Below, one piece after another: positions 35,550 through 46,960 of a DNA stretch of 64,000 nucleotides. A program made the position numbers and the translations under genes. The stretch is taken from assembly GCA_023653785.1 (NCBI GenBank), contig JAMKCH010012612.1:23065-87064 (forward strand), written 5' to 3'. Position 1 is the stretch's first letter. Each line of letters starts with the position of its first letter. A model generated the notes under the pieces. It was not told the DNA's origin, did not search any database, and worked only from the letters and a program-made list of their open reading frames with translations. The DNA comes from Ophioderma brevispina. Its lineage: Eukaryota > Echinodermata > Ophiuroidea > Amphilepidida > Ophiodermatidae.

Positions 35550-36540
35550 ATTTTATTTGAGAAGAGATTTCTCACGGGAAAAGTACTTTGTTTACTATAA
35601 AAAAGAGAAAGGGGAATTCCCCTAGTGTTGTTTGTGCAAAATGCACCTGTTATTTACATCAAGCAAGAGTTGAGTGGAATTCCCCAAGATGTAAACTTAG
35701 AAACTGAGTCAAGTTGTTTATGCTTTAAGATCAAAACATGTTACATGATCTGGTGATTCCCCATGAAGTTATAAATGTGAAATGATGCAATTCAGATGAT
35801 GTAATTTTTGTGAAATCAGATTTGACAGTGCTAGGTTATGTTTATGCATGATGATGATGTAATGATTATTGTTAGAAAGGGGAATCTGGCTGTGAGAAGT
35901 TAAATACTTGTGACTGAAAGACTCAGGGGCCAGCAGTAGTAACCATGAAGCTATACAGTATAGTTATTTATAGCTAGTTTTAATCTACAATAATGGTAGA
36001 TTTGAGCTTTACATATTGCCAGGATTTATATAATACTGGATGCCGCCGGAGCTTGATAGCTAAAGTGTCTGCTGTCATCTTTGAAGCCAGAAGAGCTTCA
36101 GTTTTAGAATCAAAACTAGGGATTCCAGTTGTGGGTCCTATATGAGGGGACATTAGCGACTAACATCTGATGGTGGTAGAATACCTGGATGGTATTGCAG
36201 AAAATTAGTGTCGTCGAGGGAAAAATGTCGTCTTGAACTGCTGGACCCAAAAATTACCTTCACGTCTCCAGAAGATTCGATGGAATATCCAGGATATTTA
36301 TGGGTGAACTTATGTGCTGTTTCATTTGAAGTCTTCGTTGTGAGGACATATCATTGTTGACCTGCAACGCTTTTCAACCAGGACACTAGAGAACTCTTAA
36401 GTATAAAATTGTGTGTAATTGTTAATAGTAATTATGTTTTGGACATACCAAATTCTTCGAACCAATTTTAAAAAATCATTAATCTGTTATATTATAAAAT
36501 TCAGAAGTAATCCACTTGTGCACAGGGCTCCATTATTGTG
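35550..36540 (+). repeat. Dispersed repeat, copy 2 (inverted relative to 12840-14190)
   Basis: It matches the complement of 12840-14190 without the 13141-13502 MITE, and supplies that MITE's empty site near 36235-36240. No coding frame is conserved between the copies. Confidence 0.8.
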
Positions 36541-37490
36541 TTGAAAGTTATTTAGACCTTGACGCTACGAGAGTAAACAATGCATATTAGTAAAAAAGGG
36601 GTAGTTAGAGTGGGTTCATCAATAGCGATGTGAGACACAACTTATTGATTTTTTAGACCGTTCTTTTCCTAGTAGATTTAAAATATCTTATAATATTCTA
36701 AAGCTGCGAGAGCAGGCCTTGCAAATTCCTTGTTTAGAAAATCAGGGATGAGCAGCTTCCCTGGCTAGGAAAATATCATATAAGATCAAACCTAGCAGTG
36801 GCTATGAGGAGCAGATGTATTCCGCCAGGCCTGCCTATGTGAAGAAATTTAACCTTAGGATTCGGCATCCGAATTTATGTCACGAAATTACGGTACAAGA
36901 ACTAATTTTTCCGACGGCCATTAGAGGCAAAATAGGCTTGTGTATAATGACAACATCTAAAACCGTCCGTCTGGAACCGAAATTGGGACCATAAGTGTTA
37001 TCAGCATCATTTATTCATAATACCAGCAAACCCCATCTTTATGTTATCACTGTATAATCGATTTATTTAATAATAATCCGTCTTGGTCTCCCGGGTTTTC
37101 TTTGAAAATCTATATAAACACTGGTTTTTTTAATAGTAACTGAAATTAACGCTCTAAATAATGAACGTATTTGACCTCTTCTTAGAAACCTAATTACTCT
37201 GCTTACAAGTCGCAGATCGATCACTCTGTTATAAAATAACGTTTTTATCTGAGTAATCCTAGTCATAACTTCGGCATTCGCTCCATTAATTTTCGCCCTC
37301 GTTCATTTAATTATTTTCAGATGACATGTTTGTTATTAAAATGAAGTGAAAACCCTATTAAAGACAGTTTTAGTGACGCAAATCCGAGTAATTATTCATG
37401 CTTTAGTGATTGTCATAAGGCTGTGTGATAAGTTTCTCCTTTATATTAATTAAAGAACAGAAATATGTTATTTATATATCATTCCTTCTT
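36541..37490. other. Unassigned sequence
   Basis: AT-rich, no recognised gene. The 67-codon minus frame at 37063-37266 has no family signal. Confidence 0.45.
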
Positions 37491-37494
37491 TCAA

Positions 37495-37765
37495 ATCATC
37501 ATCATCATCATCATCAGCATCATCAATCATCATCATCATCATCATGAATCATCATCATCATCGTCAACTTTCCCATCATCATCTTCTCTAATTCTCATCA
37601 CCCTATCATTCATCATCATCCCATCATTTCTCATCATCCCTATCATTCGCATCATCTCTATCATTCTCATCAGTCACCTATCATTCTCCATCATCTCTCT
37701 ATCATTCTCATCATCCCGATCATTCTCATCATTTCTATCATTCTCCTCATCCCTTCATTTTCATC
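37495..37765. repeat. (ATC)n / TCATTCTCATC microsatellite
   Basis: Pure ATC runs at 37497-37560 grade into a degenerate 'tatcattctcatcatc' repeat that abuts the 5' LTR. Confidence 0.9.
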
Positions 37766-37772
37766 GACGAGC

Positions 37773-38291
37773 TGTCGACACAGGTTTGATAGAGGTTGTC
37801 GACGAGCTGTCGACGTAGGGGTAACGTAGGAGGTGTCGACGAGTTGTCGGACATAGGTTTAACGTAGAGGTCGACGATGTTGTCGACATAAGTTCAAGTA
37901 AGGGTCGACAAGCGGTCGACATAGGGGTAAATGGGTCGACAAATTGTCGAACGATTTGCTAAATGTGGATCGGCGTCTGTCGATCTTGGGGCTCGCAGTA
38001 AGATTGAAGTTATTAGCTGAAATGAAATAGTTGACTTACAGTATAACTTACTTTGACTCATAACTAATGTAAATTAAGTGAATAATCATTTATTGAGGGA
38101 CAGAGATACCGGAAAAGTTGTCTACCCCTTCTGGCTTTTGTGCCGCCGAGCCAGTCCCAAACCGGAGCTTCTGTCCTCCTTATACTTACCTGGGTGTTTT
38201 TGATGGCCCAAAAGCCACCAGTGCCACGCTACACAAAAGCATTGGGTGGGCGGGGCGAGTCGATTTACACCCATCCGGATTTTTCGCTACA
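37773..38291 (+). repeat. 5' LTR (possibly truncated at its left edge)
   Basis: It begins TGTCGACACAGG and ends CGCTACA, so it has TG...CA ends. Its left 180 bp are an array of about 38-bp units ('gttgtcgacgagctgtcgac.ta.ggt.taacgtagag') with nine GTCGAC hexamers. 'cctgggtgtttttgatggcc' and 'aaaagcattgggt' are shared with the 3' LTR. Sequence immediately left is ATC microsatellite. Either this is the true start, or the LTR lost its beginning, because the 3' copy's GTCGAC array continues further left. Confidence 0.8.
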
Positions 38292-38292
38292 A

Positions 38293-38312
38293 AAAGTGGT
38301 GGCAGCGGTGGA
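38293..38312 (+). promoter_or_regulatory. Primer binding site candidate
   Basis: 'aagtggtggcagcggtgga' lies two bases after the LTR end. TGGTGGCAGCGGTGG-type sites follow the 5' LTR in many animal Gypsy elements. The cognate tRNA was not determined. Confidence 0.55.
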
Positions 38313-38329
38313 TGTTATTTGAAGTAAAG

Positions 38330-39430
38330 GCTCGGAGGAGAGAGAATGACAGAGAAGGGGGAGTGGGAGACAGTGGGGGAGAGAGGAGGGGCAGCTGGGG
38401 AAACAAGTGGGGAGAAGTAGCGAGGTCGGGAGAGGTGGCGACGTCAAAGGGTATAGATGGAGAATGGTGGAGGCGGAGTTGTAGATGGAGGAGGGCACGC
38501 GATAGTTAGTGTGGAGGAAGAGTCCATCAACCGCTGGCGAAAGGTTGAGAAGGCGTCTGAAGAGAGTGATGGGAGAGGGGGCGAAAGAGGAGCCCCGACG
38601 TGTACGTTAATCACCGGTGGAGGGTGTATGGAGCGCAGGTGAGCTTCAATCCGCGGGGAACTGAGTGAACGGAGAGGGAAGGCTTTCTCCAAATTTTGAG
38701 AGGGCCGACGGGGGAAGAATCTCGGGGACGCGTACTGATGTTCGGGGGGAAGAGGTCGAGGAAGAGTCTGAGGCTAGCGGAGGCGGAGTGAGAGGGGGAG
38801 AGTGGGGTGGGCGAATAGAACAAGCTTTGGTTAGGACAGCTACACGATAAGTTGGGGTCAGTTCGAGGTGATCTGAAGGAGGAGGAGTTAGAAGTTGGAA
38901 AGAAGGCGGTGGGTTGGAGAGAAAGGAGACCCGGAGTGGAACTAGAACGGAACACAAGCACAACGAGTGGGCGGGAGAGAATAGAATGAAAAGGGAGGTT
39001 GGAGGAAGATCGGCTAAACGGAGAGGGAAGGGGGAAGATAGGCTGGTAAGCCTGTTATGCCAAGCCTATAGAGGGAGAGAGAGAAAAACACTGGGAGACG
39101 GGGCGGAAGGATAGGGAAGCGGAGGGGTCGAGTGCGAGAAGTTGGGCGAGAGGCGGGACCGGGGGAGACAACGTGAGAAGAGCTTAGGGAGTGTAGAGCA
39201 TGGCAGAAGACCGGCTCGCATACGTTAAAGGGGAGGCGGACAGTGAAGAAGAGCGGAAGCGATTGAAAGGGAGGAGGGGGCCCTGTCAGAATGGGGTCAC
39301 AGCTGTAAGAGACGGTGCGAAAGGTAACGCGATGAGAGTGATACAGAGGAGGGGGAAGAAGAATCGTCGGGGAAGAGTCCTGGTAGTGCTGTGAAGGCAT
39401 GAAGTGATAGCGAAGGGCACCAAACAAAAT
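38330..39430 (+). other. Purine-rich leader of the Gypsy-like element
   Basis: The plus strand is dominated by GGAG/GAGA words. No gag homology is visible before about 39430. Minus-strand frames full of Pro, Ser and Leu (for example 38611-38963) are a composition artefact. A consensus-like splice donor CAG|GTGAGC lies at 38636-38644, so the leader may contain a spliced 5' UTR. Confidence 0.5.
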
Positions 39431-39439
39431 TGAAGCGTG

Positions 39440-40290
39440 AGAAGAGGCTTCGAGGGGTGCGAGGAGTTTGAGGCTAGGTTCGGTCCTCGGAAGCGGGAGA
39501 AGGGACCCCCGAAGTTTAGTGGTAAAGACTTTGAAAGATTTTTTTTTACTTCCACATGTGAGGCGTGATAAGCCAGTATATTCGCTGGTCAGACCGAGAG
39601 GCGCGTTTCAGTGTTACCAGTTGTCAGGGAGAGCTGACCTGCTTGGTGTCATGACATTCAACCGGAGGAGATGAGGTACAAGAGATGGTGGCCGTGATGG
39701 CTAAAGAAGCTTTGGCCCGAGGAGTGTGCCGCAGAATTATTTCTTAGACATTGACTCGACGGGAACAAACACGTGGGGCGAGCCTGATATGATTGGGGAG
39801 AGATATTAAGAGGTAGTGGATTGGCCCCCCCCCCGTACCGACAAGATAGCAGAATGACTGATAGGGAGCACTTTAAGAGGGCAGTAGCAAGACTCTGAGT
39901 GCGGAGAGAGTGTTAGCGCGAGTGCCGGAGGATTGGATTCCGCCATAAGAAGGCGGAAGTGTGGAGTCGTTCTGTAGACGGAAACTATAGAGGCTAATAA
40001 GAGGCCAGATCGCGGATCGATGAAGAGCTATGAGGGGAGCTCAAACAGGATCTGAGGGAGGAGATAACCAAAGTGAAGGCAATGGATTCTCAGTCGATTG
40101 GTATGTCCGTCTCGGGGACCGCTGCCGAGTAGAGGCAGGCGATGGGCCGCGGGGTCAGAGTCGTTGCTATCAATGTGACCGGCCTGGACATTTTGCCAGA
40201 GACTGTCGAGAAGGGTCACGACAGGAGAGAAAAGGTGTTTTGGGCCGAAGACCGGGTAACATGGCAGCGGTTTTGTAACCTCAACCTCGC
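39440..40290 (+). pseudogene. Gag remnant with CCHC zinc knuckle
   Basis: GPPKFSGKDFERFF near 39505-39545 resembles the start of a Gypsy capsid. A perfect C-X2-C-X4-H-X4-C knuckle, CYQCDRPGHFARDC, is encoded at 40165-40206 in an open frame (40030-40278). Gag packages the element RNA into particles. At least three frame changes separate capsid and knuckle. Confidence 0.75.
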
Positions 40291-40449
40291 CCAGTTTGTA
40301 TATTGTGGTGAGCAGGGGACAATGAGTCCGGTGTGTTAAAAAGCAGGGAAACGGAGTGGGGCCACCCCAAGGCCCAGGGGAAGGCCAGAGGCGAAGAGGG
40401 GCAAGGGGCGGAAGGGCCCGAAAACAGGAAAAGAGCAGTCCTCACTTAG

Positions 40450-40810
40450 AACGGTCGGGATAGATGAGGTGAGGGTGGGTGACAGTGCAAGTAAGGTAGT
40501 TGTTAGATCTTTGTTGTCCCACGGTTGTCGTGAGGGGAGGGGGTGTAGCTCTGCTGATACTGGTGCTCTAACACCCATTCTCAAGGTCGGAGCATTACCA
40601 CTCATCCAGGAGGGGCGACGACCGCGGGTTGGAGCCTAGTGAGTTTACTTTACACCAGGCGGACGGGCAACAAGTGAAAATGTGGGGGGAGCGATACATG
40701 GAAGTTAAAGTGGGGGGCAGTTGCCACGAGTTGAAGGTGATAGTGGCGGACGTGGGTACGCGACGTTGGGGCTGGTTACAGTTGAGGGTTGGTGACACGC
40801 TGGTAAATTG
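40450..40810 (+). pseudogene. Retroviral-type aspartic protease remnant
   Basis: ADTGALTPIL is encoded at 40553-40582, with the catalytic DTG triad at 40556-40564. A second frame (40629-40814) continues EFTLHQADGQQVKMWGERY and KVIVADVG. The size and position between CCHC and RT are as expected for pol. Confidence 0.7.
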
Positions 40811-41149
40811 TTAGAACTGGGGATGATGAATCTTTTCACGCTCGATTAACTTGTCTTTCTAACGTGCGGGTGCCACCTGAGCATGAGATGATAGGCTGCA
40901 GTTGTGGGGGAGATGTGTTGGGGGTGTTGGGCTAGTAGAACCGTTGAAAGGGGGTCAATTGTTGAGGGCGGAATGGTTGTGGCTAGGACGGTGGTGAGGT
41001 AAAAACAGGTGTCAGCGGTCCTGTGGGTATGAATGCTTGGGCTTCAGGAGAAAAGTGTTGGCATCCGGGACGGTGTTGGCCAAATTGGTCCCGATAACGC
41101 GGAGGAAGATATATATGTTGGAGGTTGACGGCTAGGAGACAGTCCCCTG

Positions 41150-42430
41150 AAGGCAGTGCGGAGCATTTAGAAGAGTTGTTAGATGAGTGTACGAGCGAAT
41201 TGGAGGCGGAAGATAAGCAAAGGGTAGTGGCGCTGTTGACAGACTACCAAGATGTGTTTTCAAAGGAGAGTTTGACATAGGTCGAACCCGGTTAGTTAAA
41301 CACACTATAGATACCGGTGACGCCCAGCCTATCCACGACAGCGATGAGGTTCGTCACCGCGCAGGAGCGGAAGTCAAAGACAGGTGGATGCAGTTATAGA
41401 TAGGGGTTGATCGAGCCTTCGGACAGCCCGTGGGCTAGTCCAGTGGTGCTGGAGCTAAGAAAGATGGCTCAAAACGCCCTCTGCTGGTTCAGGAAGTTGA
41501 ATGAAGGAGACCGATGAAAGACGCGTATCCGCTCCCGCGGATAGACGACTCGTTTAGATGACTCTGCGGTGGGGCTAGTTCTTCGTCGACGTAGATTCGC
41601 CTTGGGTATTGGCAGTCGAGATGGATGCAGATGCGCGGGATAAGTCGGCGTTTACAACCAATAGTGGGTTTTATGGTGGAATGTACTTTATTTGGGTGTG
41701 TATGCGCACTCTACGTTCGGAGCGGTGCTGGAAATAGTGTTGACTGGGTTTGCGTGGGAGACTCTATTGGTTAGCTGGACGAGGATTGTGTAAGGTGGAC
41801 TCACTTCGGAGGTCGGTAGACGGTTGGCTAGGTGGTTAGAGAGTTACGGGGAGCTGGTTGAAGCTCTAAAACCCTCGAAGTGCCATTTGTTCCAGAAGGA
41901 GGTTGCTTATTTGGTATGTGGTCGGGTGAGGGGATTCGTACGGACCCCCACGCGAAGATTAGAGGCTGTTCGAGATGGCTACACAAGTGCCACAAACTCA
42001 GGCGTGTTTTCTAGGGTTTAGCCGTCGTACTATAGGGGCGGTTTATACGGGGATTCGCGACTGTGGCGGCTCCGCTTCACAAGTTGACGGAGAAGCGAGC
42101 GGAACGTTCGTATGGACCGAACGATGTGTGGATGCGTACTAGCTAAAGCAGGCAACTTATCACCCCCCCTGTTCCCCTATCTTTGCGTATCCCCGGGGAG
42201 GGACGGTTTGTCTTGGACACTGATGCTAGCAATTTTGCCCTCGGGTGTGTGCTTTCACAAGTCCAGATGGCGAGGAGGTTGTAGTATGCTATGGCAGTAA
42301 GTCGTTGTTTAAGGCCGAGCGCAACTACTGCTGTACGAGAAGGGAGTTGCTGGCCATTGTGAAGTTTCTGAAGAAGTTTCGGCACTATCTGTGGGGAAGG
42401 TGAAAGGTTTAGGACGATCACGGGGGGGGG
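41150..42430 (+). pseudogene. Reverse transcriptase and RNase H remnant
   Basis: Recognisable pieces in changing frames are LLTDYQDVFSKES, GLIEPSDSPWASPVVLEL, ALKPSKCHLFQKEVAYL (41860-41910) and then RNase H with LDTDASNFALG (about 42213-42245) and TRREL. The catalytic box expected near 41770 reads as 'gctggacgaggat'; the usual Y/F-x-D-D is damaged. There are many stops and indels, so it is not functional. Confidence 0.75.
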
Positions 42431-43220
42431 GATCCCTTAGGTGGCTGTAGAACTCAAGAATCCGAGGGACCGTCTGGCTAGATGGCTTTGAGGTTCTTTC
42501 GAGTTTTGATGTTGGAGATAGTAATATCGACCTGGTAGGAGTACATAGAATGCGGGAGGGTGTCTCGGCGGCTTGCACCAAGTGTGGTCGGTGGGATGAC
42601 TTGGTTGCAAGAAGAGGGAAGAAGAGCGCCGGCGTAGAGGAGGAGTTAGGCCGAGTCTAACTGTAGGCAGGGGCCTGTATTGAACGATGTGGGGAGTCAA
42701 ACTGAGGCTATTTGCCCAAGGAGGGCTGAAAATCTGAACAACCCCGTATGTTCAGACGGTTGTGTACAGTCGGGCGAAATGGGGGAGAAGTTCAGGGAAC
42801 GGGCGAGGGGAGAGACGGGGGTGAACGTGAATCGGGTAATTCCGAAACCCAGATATGGAGAGAGAGGACGATTGTTGGTCTTAGGTTTTGAGACCGGTAT
42901 GGGTGCGGGATGGAACCGTGATAGTGACTTGGAGGGGGCCGAAATGAGATTGGGAGGCAATGTTTGTTATTAGTAAGTAGTCCCGAGGGACATGTGATGA
43001 TCAGGAGACATGTTGACTGATGAATCCATTTCCCGGTCTTGGCTTGGAAGGAGAAAGGGAGAGAGACCGCATGGAAGGAGGTTTCCCGTTTGTACGAGGG
43101 ACAGTAACGTCTTATTGGGGTCAGTGGGGACGTGCTGTCTGTGCGAGGGCATTTTGGTACGGGTTGGGAGAGGAGATCGGGAAGGTGGTGAAAGGTTGTT
43201 GGTGTTCCTAAGGGTTGCGT
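42430..43220 (+). other. Pol interval between RNase H and integrase, frame not followed
   Basis: Spacing fits the RNase H-integrase tether. I could not follow one reading frame. A G10 run lies at 42422-42431. Overlapping minus frames are artefacts of purine bias. Confidence 0.45.
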
Positions 43221-43224
43221 CCAG

Positions 43225-44200
43225 AGCGTGTTAGATGAGCTACATGCCTCGAAGGCGGGTGCCCACTTAGGGCGAGAGAAAACTCTCCCGAAGGTGCGTG
43301 AGAGTCTTATTGGATTGGATGAGTATGATGTGCGAGTGTATCTCAAGAAATGTGTGGCGTGTGCCCGTAGGAAAGGACCGCCCCGTAAGCGTCGTGCCCC
43401 CTGCAGCGAAGATAGAGTCGGAGTCCCGATGGAGCGGATAGCAATCGATGTACTGAGCCCCCTTACGGAAAACGCACGAGGGGAATGTATGTTTTGGTGG
43501 TGGGTGACTATTTCACAAGTGGATGGAAGCTTACCCCATCAAAGACCAGCAAGCAGAAACGGTAGCAGAACAATGTTAGTGGAGGAGTTTGTTGTAGGTT
43601 TGGTGGCGACAGAGTTTACACTCGGACCACGGGGTCCGCCAACTTGAATACCGCGTATTCAAAGAAATGTGGTAGAATATTGGGAACTGCCAAGCGCGAA
43701 CTTGCCCCTATATCGGAAAAGATGTATGGTGGAGAGGTACAATCGCACTATTGTGAATGCGGTATCTTTGATGATCTTGCCCCACCAAATTCCAAAGAGA
43801 TGGGATGAAGTACTTGCCTATGTGGGGATGGCATATAGATCCAGCGTGCAAGCTTCTAGGGTGGAGGCAGCCCAAATATGAAGATGTTAGGAAGAGAAGT
43901 TTGCCATGCCGGTGGACTTGGTGGTGGGGGCGTTCCCACGAGAGGTAATGTACGACGAGTATGCTGAAGAGCTTAGGGAGAAGATAGTGGTTCCTGAGCG
44001 TGCTAGGCAAGCAGTTCGGTTGAGTGGGCGAAGGCAGAAGCGGAACTATGATCGCTTTAGAGTTCTGGCTTCGGCTATAAGAAGGGGCCCTTCGTGTGGT
44101 TTGCATAATACCAGAGGAGGCCGAGGTTGTCCAAAAAGTTGTTGCTCCCTTGGGAGGGCCCGTACTTGATAGTCACGATACTGTCGGATGTGAATAACAT
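43225..44200 (+). pseudogene. Integrase remnant with HHCC and GPY-like end
   Basis: The HHCC finger is visible as ELHASKAGAHLGREKT followed by LKKCVACARRKG (43231-43371). The core has MERIAIDVLSP (first Asp), an LHSDHG block in another frame near 43620 (second Asp) and MVERYNRTIVNAV (Glu, about 43726-43765). A C-terminal SGRRQKRNYDRF segment lies near 44030. A GPY-type LLLPWEGPYLIV block lies in a shifted frame at about 44138-44173. Integrase joins the cDNA to host DNA. Four or more frameshifts break it. Confidence 0.8.
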
Positions 44201-45080
44201 ACAGAAGACAAGTCGGAGCATTTAGCCCAGGGTTGTTACACGTAGACAGGCTCAACACCATACGAGGTCATGAATGAGGCAGGGTAGTATGTAGAAGGGG
44301 TGTGTGTGGAGGTAGTGTGAGAAAAGGATGGCGAGGTAGGGGACGGGATGGAGTTCGAGAAGGAGTGTTGGAAACAGTGACAAATGGAAGAGGCGAAGCC
44401 CCAGTGGGCGGCCGAACGGAATTCCGCGAGGAATGGTTTGAAGATGGTCGGAGGAGGTAGAAAAGCAGTTGAGGCAAAGGTAGAAGGGGTCGTGAGGGAG
44501 ATGGCGGGGAAAGGTTCGAGATACGAGGGGAATAATGATAGAGAGGGGGCACAGAAAGAACGAGGTTAAATGGGGTGGAGAGAGTGGGTAGGCGTACCCT
44601 AGAGATTGTTCGTAAGCCAGCTAGGTTTCGTTAGTTAAGTGGTAAAGTAGGTGTTGGCTTTAGGGCAAGTCTACCTCGGGTACAGCTTTCTTTTGTTTTT
44701 TTCCTTCCTTAGGAGCGTATGGCGGATGAGCCGTGTAAAGCAGTTCCAGAGGAGAGTCCCTGATTCTCAGTCCACTACGTCTTTTCAATTCGGTAGAGGA
44801 TTCTAGTAGCCCACGTGCCCCGCGTGTTCGCCCGGTCCGGATTTATCGCATGCGCGTTAAGTCGAAGGGCAAAGCCCCCTTGAAAGCGAACTGCCCTGGA
44901 GTCAGTAGATGAGTCCCCGCAGCCTACTAAGCACCCAAACCCCGTTCAGTTGACTAAAGAGGAAGTTAGATATTACTCAAGTACGGGTAGCCCCAACGAG
45001 GTGAAGAGGAACGCCGAAGAACCACGAACTTACACTCAGTTGTCACCCTTCTCCTCCAGTTTTTTGTTATTTTTCTACAG

Positions 45081-45175
45081 AAGGAGAATGGAACCTGACC
45101 GACGCATACGCATTGGCCCGTGGCCAGGCTCTAGCCCAGCGAGGATCGCGTTTTACTCCAAAACGAGACTTCCAG
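45081..45175 (+). CDS. Putative internal exon of the accessory gene
   Basis: This 95-nt block lies between a pyrimidine-tract acceptor (TTTTTCTACAG) and a consensus donor (CAG|GTATGT). It is open for 31 codons, starting GEWNLTDAYALARGQALAQ and ending KRDFQ exactly at the donor (phase 0). The next acceptor-bounded block at 46002 is open in the same phase. No homologue is recognised. Confidence 0.5.
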
Positions 45176-46001
45176 GTATGTTAGAAGGTGCGAGTGGTGT
45201 GGAGGGGTGGAGGGTGAATGATAGAGGCGATAAGATGACTGTGGATAGAGAGAGGTATGATGATGTCAGGTTAAAGTATATGGAAAGGATGGAAAGATAG
45301 ATGTCAGATAATAAGGATAAGAGTGTGTGGGTGTCCGGAGTGAAGTAAGGGAAAAGGGCGAGTAAGAGGAGTGAGAGAGAGTGAGGAGGTGAGCGAGGTG
45401 GTAGAGTGAGGCAATGAACTGAGTCGAGAGTTGGTGGAGACTGAAGGGAAAGTGACAGGATGAAGAGAAACTTGGAGAGTCTTTTGGTGGGTGTCTGGTG
45501 AGAGTAAGGAGAGAGTGGAGAGATGGTCGATGAGGCCGTGGAGAAGGTGAAGGGAGAGAGGATGAAGTCCTTGAGGGAAACTTACGCCCACCGTTAGAAT
45601 CTGGTGGACGGTTGATTTATGATTCGTCGTTTATGGACGTGAGAAAATTGGAGGGGAGATGAGAGGTGAGTTACTTATGTGAGGGGGACGTCTGATAGTG
45701 TGGAGGAGGGGTTGAGGAGAGAGTGAGGGGAGGAGTGAACCGTAGAGGGAGAGAGCGTGGAAGTGGGCTCCTAGTAATGCCCGATCCTAGAAAAGCCAGG
45801 ATTATGGCTAAGGAGATGTGGTGGAGGAACCGGGGCTATTTGTTCCGCTGTTGAGCTTAGAAGTGTGGGCATTGGGAAAAGTCAAGATAGGGGCCAGAGG
45901 GAGAGGGAGACTTGTTGATTAAGGTGTGAGATATTTGTGATTCGGGGCGGTGGGGGAATTGTTATCCTTATCTATTTTCTTTTCTTTGTTGTATCCTTTA
46001 G

Positions 46002-46110
46002 GAACCACGTGTGGTAGTGAATGAGCGAGGGGAGGCAGCCCATTCCGCTGCTTCCGGTGCGTGGTAGGGGCACAATCGGCCGCTTGCGCACCCCTCTTCT
46101 TATCCAAAAG
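46002..46110 (+). CDS. Putative internal exon of the accessory gene (one frame break)
   Basis: After the acceptor 'tgttgtatcctttag' the block reads EPRVVVNERGEAAHSAASG in phase 0. It meets a TAG, then reads VRGRGTIGRLRTPLLIQK in the next frame up to the donor AAAG|GTGGGT. A single indel would explain the break. A Ser/Asp/Glu-rich open stretch (SSSDSSEDEQ) follows at 46680-46720 and may be the last exon. Confidence 0.4.
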
Positions 46111-46960
46111 GTGGGTGGCGGAGATAGAAGTTATGGACAGGGGGAAGAATAGAGGTATGGGGAGATGCGGATTTGACGATTTTGAGGAGGAACTGGAGGA
46201 TATGAAGAAGTGGTAAAGAGAAAGGCGGCGCGGGAGAGAAGAGGAAAGAGATTTTTGACGTTTAAGGCTGAACAGGGAAGGGGTGAGAGTTTGGAGCAGA
46301 TAGGGATAGTTGAGGATGAAGAGCGGAGATGAGATATTGGAGGGGAAGTTGAAGGGTTGGGGGACGGGGAGATAGTTGAGAGTGCGATCTGAGAGAGTGA
46401 TGGTGGACCAGGAGAGGTGATAGGAGGGATGGGGTGTTCGTCGCAGGCGATGAAGCGGAGGAGGAGGAGGAAGGGGAGGAGGACAACGGGTGTCTCGTTC
46501 GGCAGAGCTTTTGATAGTGGAGTGGGGGATGAGAAGTTGGAGGGATTGTGATAGAGGTGTAGAGGAGGAGAGAAGAGTGAAAGGCAGCGTGAGTTCGAAA
46601 GTGCTGCCGCAGCCCTTACCACGCAGACTACGACACGACCGAAGAGGACGACTGTGCTCGAAACGGAGGAAGGTGGCGGTGGTGTCATCATCAGACTCCA
46701 GTGAGGACGAGCAACGAGTATCAGCGAAGCATACGGCTCCAGAAGGAATGGGGGAGACTGTGTGACGGGGTTGGGAAGCCTTGAAGTTCTCCGTGTCCAT
46801 ATGTGTAATTATTATTTTTATACGGTGATACCTTTAAGATGTAAAATATATAAAGATTGGGGGACTTCGAAACCGCGCGTGTTTCTCCTGTTTTGCATGT
46901 TCGCCGTCGGCCAATCGCGGTCGGTCTCGCTGCCCGCGTGACGAGATTTCGGCCGCCATT

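Larger units (their letters stand above)
44640..46780 (+). other. Post-integrase accessory region with intron/exon-like structure
   Basis: Three long pyrimidine tracts ending in AG interrupt purine-rich sequence: to 44712, to 45080 and to 46001. Consensus-like donors lie at 45176 (CAG|GTATGT), 46111 (AAAG|GTGGGT) and possibly 45001 (GAG|GTGAAG). Open blocks sit between acceptors and donors, while the purine-rich stretches between them are low complexity. No env or known family is recognised. It could be an element-specific accessory ORF or a captured host gene. The long antisense frame at 45919-46800 is not considered real. Confidence 0.55.

Noticed and set aside
37465..37818. 117-codon His/Ser/Ile-rich frame
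   Set aside because: Translation of the (ATC)n microsatellite.
45919..46800. 293-codon minus-strand open frame, and a 186-codon one inside it
   Set aside because: Both are Pro/Ser/Leu-rich, lie antisense to the Gypsy-like element and arise from its purine-biased strand. No domain is recognisable, and three other antisense frames of the same style occur in 38.2-45.6 kb.
44240..46800. Envelope gene of the Gypsy-like element
   Set aside because: No signal peptide, cleavage site or membrane anchor could be followed in any frame; only short exon-like blocks are supported.
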